The position numbers and the translations under genes are program-made. Of a DNA stretch of 8,277 nucleotides, positions 6,881-8,277 are shown piece by piece. Numbering within the stretch: position 1 is the first letter of the stretch; each line of letters begins with the position of its first letter. Below the pieces are notes generated by a model. It was not told where the DNA came from and ran no database searches. It saw nothing but the letters and a program-made list of their open reading frames with translations. Source of the DNA: Selenomonadaceae bacterium (GTDB taxonomy: Bacteria > Bacillota > Negativicutes > Selenomonadales > Selenomonadaceae); the NCBI GenBank assembly GCA_016286075.1, contig JAEERZ010000093.1:1-8277 (forward strand), read 5' to 3'.

Positions 6881-7750
6881 ATGCGCGAGGAAAAGCTCCG
6901 ACGGCGGGCGCGGCGGGAATATCAATTTCGCGACGGGAAGCGGCTCGTGCTCGGAGAGCGGACGCTCGTGATGGGGATTCTGAACGTGACGCCGGACTCG
7001 TTTTCCGACGGCGGGCTTTGGAACACGCCGGAGAAGGCGCTCCTTCACGCGCGGCAGATGGTCGAGGACGGCGCGGACATTATCGACGTCGGCGCGGAGT
7101 CTTCCCGTCCGGGTTTTGTGCCGATGACCCCGGAGGAGGAAAAGACGCGGCTGCGTCCGTTCCTCGAAACGCTCCTGCCGAATCTTTCCGTGCCCGTATC
7201 CGTGGACACCTTCAAGGCGGAGACGGCGGAGATGGCGGCGGAGCTCGGCGTCCATATCCTGAACGACATTTGGGGCCTGCAATACGCGGAGGAGTCGGGG
7301 CGCATGGCGGAGGTCGCGGCGCGCTTCGAGCTGCCCGTGGTCGTCATGCATAATCAGTCGGGGACGGACTACGACAAGGATATTGTCGAAGCGATGAAGG
7401 ATTTCTTTCGCGAGAGCCGACGCATTGCGCGGACTGCGGGCGTGGGCGAGGACAGGCTGATTCTCGATCCCGGCGTCGGCTTCGGCAAGACGGCGGAACA
7501 GAATCTCGTCGTGCAGCGGCGCCTTGCGGAACTTGCGTCATGGGACGGAGAGGAATGGCCGATTTTGCTCGGCGTCAGCCGAAAGAGCTTCATCGGCGCG
7601 GCGCTGGGCCTTCCGGTGGAGGAGCGCATGGAGGCCACGGGCGCGGCCTGCGTCCTCGGCATCGCGGCAGGCGCGGATATCGTGCGCGTTCACGACGTGA
7701 AACCGATAACGAGAATGTGCCGCATGGCGGACGCTATTTTGCGGAATTAA
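6881..7750 (+). CDS. folP: dihydropteroate synthase
   Basis: The 289-residue protein condenses 6-hydroxymethyl-dihydropterin diphosphate with p-aminobenzoate to give dihydropteroate in cytoplasmic folate synthesis; it is the sulfonamide target. It has every family landmark in order: MGILNVTPDSFSDGG at 31-45 (diphosphate loop), DVGAESSRPG at 69-78, SVDT with D109, LND with D129, MHNQSG at 156-161, DPGVGFGKT at 196-204, SRKSFIG at 233-239 and the C-terminal RVHDV at 269-273. Length is normal and I see no insertion of the type linked to sulfonamide resistance. The ATG at 6881 is chosen because AAAGGAAG lies 10 nt upstream. An in-frame TTG at 6785 would put the start inside the mutS2 terminator and encode a non-family extension. 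The first 22 or so residues are basic and variable. The stop codon lies in the left arm of the palindromic element at 7747-7916. No other folate gene is adjacent. Confidence 0.97.
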   Translation: MREEKLRRRARREYQFRDGKRLVLGERTLVMGILNVTPDSFSDGGLWNTPEKALLHARQMVEDGADIIDVGAESSRPGFVPMTPEEEKTRLRPFLETLLPNLSVPVSVDTFKAETAEMAAELGVHILNDIWGLQYAEESGRMAEVAARFELPVVVMHNQSGTDYDKDIVEAMKDFFRESRRIARTAGVGEDRLILDPGVGFGKTAEQNLVVQRRLAELASWDGEEWPILLGVSRKSFIGAALGLPVEERMEATGAACVLGIAAGADIVRVHDVKPITRMCRMADAILRN

Positions 7751-7916
7751 TTTGCCCTCCCCTATGGGGAGGGGGGACCGCCGCAGGCGGTGGGTGAGGT
7801 TTCACGACGCGACGCTTACGTTAAGCGTTACGCTGCAAAACCTCATCCGTCGCGCTTCGCGCGCCAAGAAACATGCCACCGGCATGTTTCTCCCCTCAAG
7901 GGGAAGGCAAGATTAA
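7747..7916. repeat. 170-bp palindromic element of nested hairpins (REP/MITE-like)
   Basis: The ends match as inverted repeats: 7747-7763 against 7899-7916 pairs at 16 of 17 positions with one bulged C at 7911. Inside are several perfect stem-loops: CCCTCCCC/GGGGAGGG (7755-7773, loop TAT), ACCGCC/GGCGGT (7777-7791, loop GCA), TGAGGTTT with AAACCTCA (7795-7802 with 7838-7845) enclosing ACGCTTA/TAAGCGT (7812-7828), CGCGC/GCGCG (7851-7863), GAAACATGCC/GGCATGTTTC (7868-7890, loop ACC) and CCCCT/AGGGG (7892-7903). From memory, similar blocks (a TTCCCCT-AGGGGAA pair plus an ACCTCATCCGTC-type core) recur in many Firmicute genomes, but I cannot count copies here. Short positive-strand reading frames across it are low-complexity artefacts. 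It fills the whole gap between the convergent folP and tpsB-like genes and carries both of their stop codons. Confidence 0.8.
7868..7890 (-). terminator. hairpin in the element, possible 3' end of the tpsB-like transcript
   Basis: GAAACATGCC (7868-7877) and GGCATGTTTC (7881-7890) form a perfect 10-bp stem with a 3-nt loop. On the minus strand it starts 22 nt after the tpsB-like stop and ends in GTTTC then TTGG, so the T-run is poor. It may act as a weak terminator or as a 3'-end stabilising structure. No better intrinsic terminator for either folP or the tpsB-like gene is visible between them. Confidence 0.4.
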
Positions 7917-8277
7917 AACGTCTTCGTCAGCACAAACGTCCACGGCCGGATCGCGTCCCCATTGTCCAGCCCTCCATAGCTCATCGGATGGGCGTAGTCG
8001 ATGGTGGCGTAGAGGCCCAGTTTCTCGCTCCCGAACCTGTACCCGATGCCCCAGGACGATAGATGTCGGTTCCCGACCTCGCCGAGGTTGATCGTATTAT
8101 TCGACAGCCAAGCTGCGTCCATGAACACCACGAACCTCGAATCGGGGATAAACTGCGGCGTGTAGATCTCGAAGCTGCCGCCGAAGCCGTTGTCTCCCGT
8201 CGCTACGCGTTCCTTGAAGCCGCGCACACTGCCAAGTCCGCCCGCGCCGAATTGCTCGCTCTGTACGAGATCGTTCG
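7913..8277 (-). CDS. ShlB/FhaC/HecB family outer-membrane transporter (TpsB-like), C-terminal part
   Basis: Only the last 120 residues are in the window; the reading frame stays open to the edge, so an apparent GTG start at 8225-8227 is internal and not real. Translation through the edge gives NDLVQSEQFGAGGLGSVRGF, which contains the EQF...GG..SVRGF motif of the conserved Omp85/TpsB barrel loop. It is followed by alternating amphipathic strands (GGSFEIYTPQF, RFVVFMDAAW, WGIGYRFGS, KLGLYATIDYAHP). It ends in WTFVLTKTF, a C-terminal phenylalanine typical of the beta-signal read by the BAM machinery. The role is translocation of a partner TpsA exoprotein across the outer membrane. The signal peptide and POTRA domains lie outside the window and the partner is not seen. 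An outer membrane in an otherwise Firmicute-like context points to Negativicutes. Its TAA stop is in the right arm of the palindromic element. Confidence 0.88.
   Translation of the reverse strand, partial: NDLVQSEQFGAGGLGSVRGFKERVATGDNGFGGSFEIYTPQFIPDSRFVVFMDAAWLSNNTINLGEVGNRHLSSWGIGYRFGSEKLGLYATIDYAHPMSYGGLDNGDAIRPWTFVLTKTF

Noticed and set aside
7747..7916. CRISPR-like array suggested by several short repeats
   Set aside because: The repeats are different inverted stems and not direct copies with regular spacers.
7790..8091. Plus-strand open frames across the second palindrome and into the tpsB-like gene
   Set aside because: They lie over hairpins and antisense to a conserved barrel gene and have no ribosome binding site or domain.

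Overview
The window looks like a piece of a GC-rich diderm Firmicute chromosome, most likely a Negativicute of the Selenomonas type. This is inferred from two things. The housekeeping genes are Firmicute-style (MutS2, a long double-U32 protein, strong AGGAG-like ribosome binding sites). The last gene, on the minus strand, encodes an outer-membrane beta-barrel of the ShlB/FhaC/HecB (TpsB) family, which requires an outer membrane. No rRNA, tRNA, CRISPR array, integrase or transposase gene was seen.

Layout: (1) 1-1316 is an AT-richer cargo unit: a near-consensus sigmaA-type promoter, a stand-alone HsdR_N-like PD-(D/E)xK protein, and its own intrinsic terminator. Its composition differs clearly from the rest (24 of 60 G+C at 541-600, against 41 of 60 at 4801-4860), so it was probably acquired horizontally. 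(2) 1317-4217 is a two-gene operon: a 73-residue single-span membrane protein of unknown function, then an 834-residue U32/DUF3656/U32 protein of the RNA-hydroxylase-related U32 family. (3) 4216-4381 is a 166-bp imperfect palindrome filling almost the whole gap before mutS2. (4) 4399-6811 is mutS2 with a strong intrinsic terminator. (5) 6816-7750 is folP (dihydropteroate synthase) with its own extended -10 promoter. (6) 7747-7916 is a second, unrelated palindromic element of about 170 bp made of nested hairpins. (7) 7913-8277 is the 3' end of the convergent tpsB-like gene, whose 5' part lies beyond the window.

The genes do not form one pathway. The U32 protein (probably RNA modification) and MutS2 (ribosome rescue and/or recombination control) both fit translation and genome maintenance; FolP is folate synthesis; the TpsB protein is secretion. 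The most notable non-genic signals are the two MITE- or REP-like palindromes. Both abut genes so tightly that host stop codons lie in their arms, so they probably now serve as the 3' ends of the neighbouring transcripts. I saw no convincing evidence of a wholly new multi-gene system. The best candidates for follow-up are the two palindromic elements, the foreign nuclease-like gene with its operator-like promoter, and the unknown membrane protein coupled to the U32 gene.
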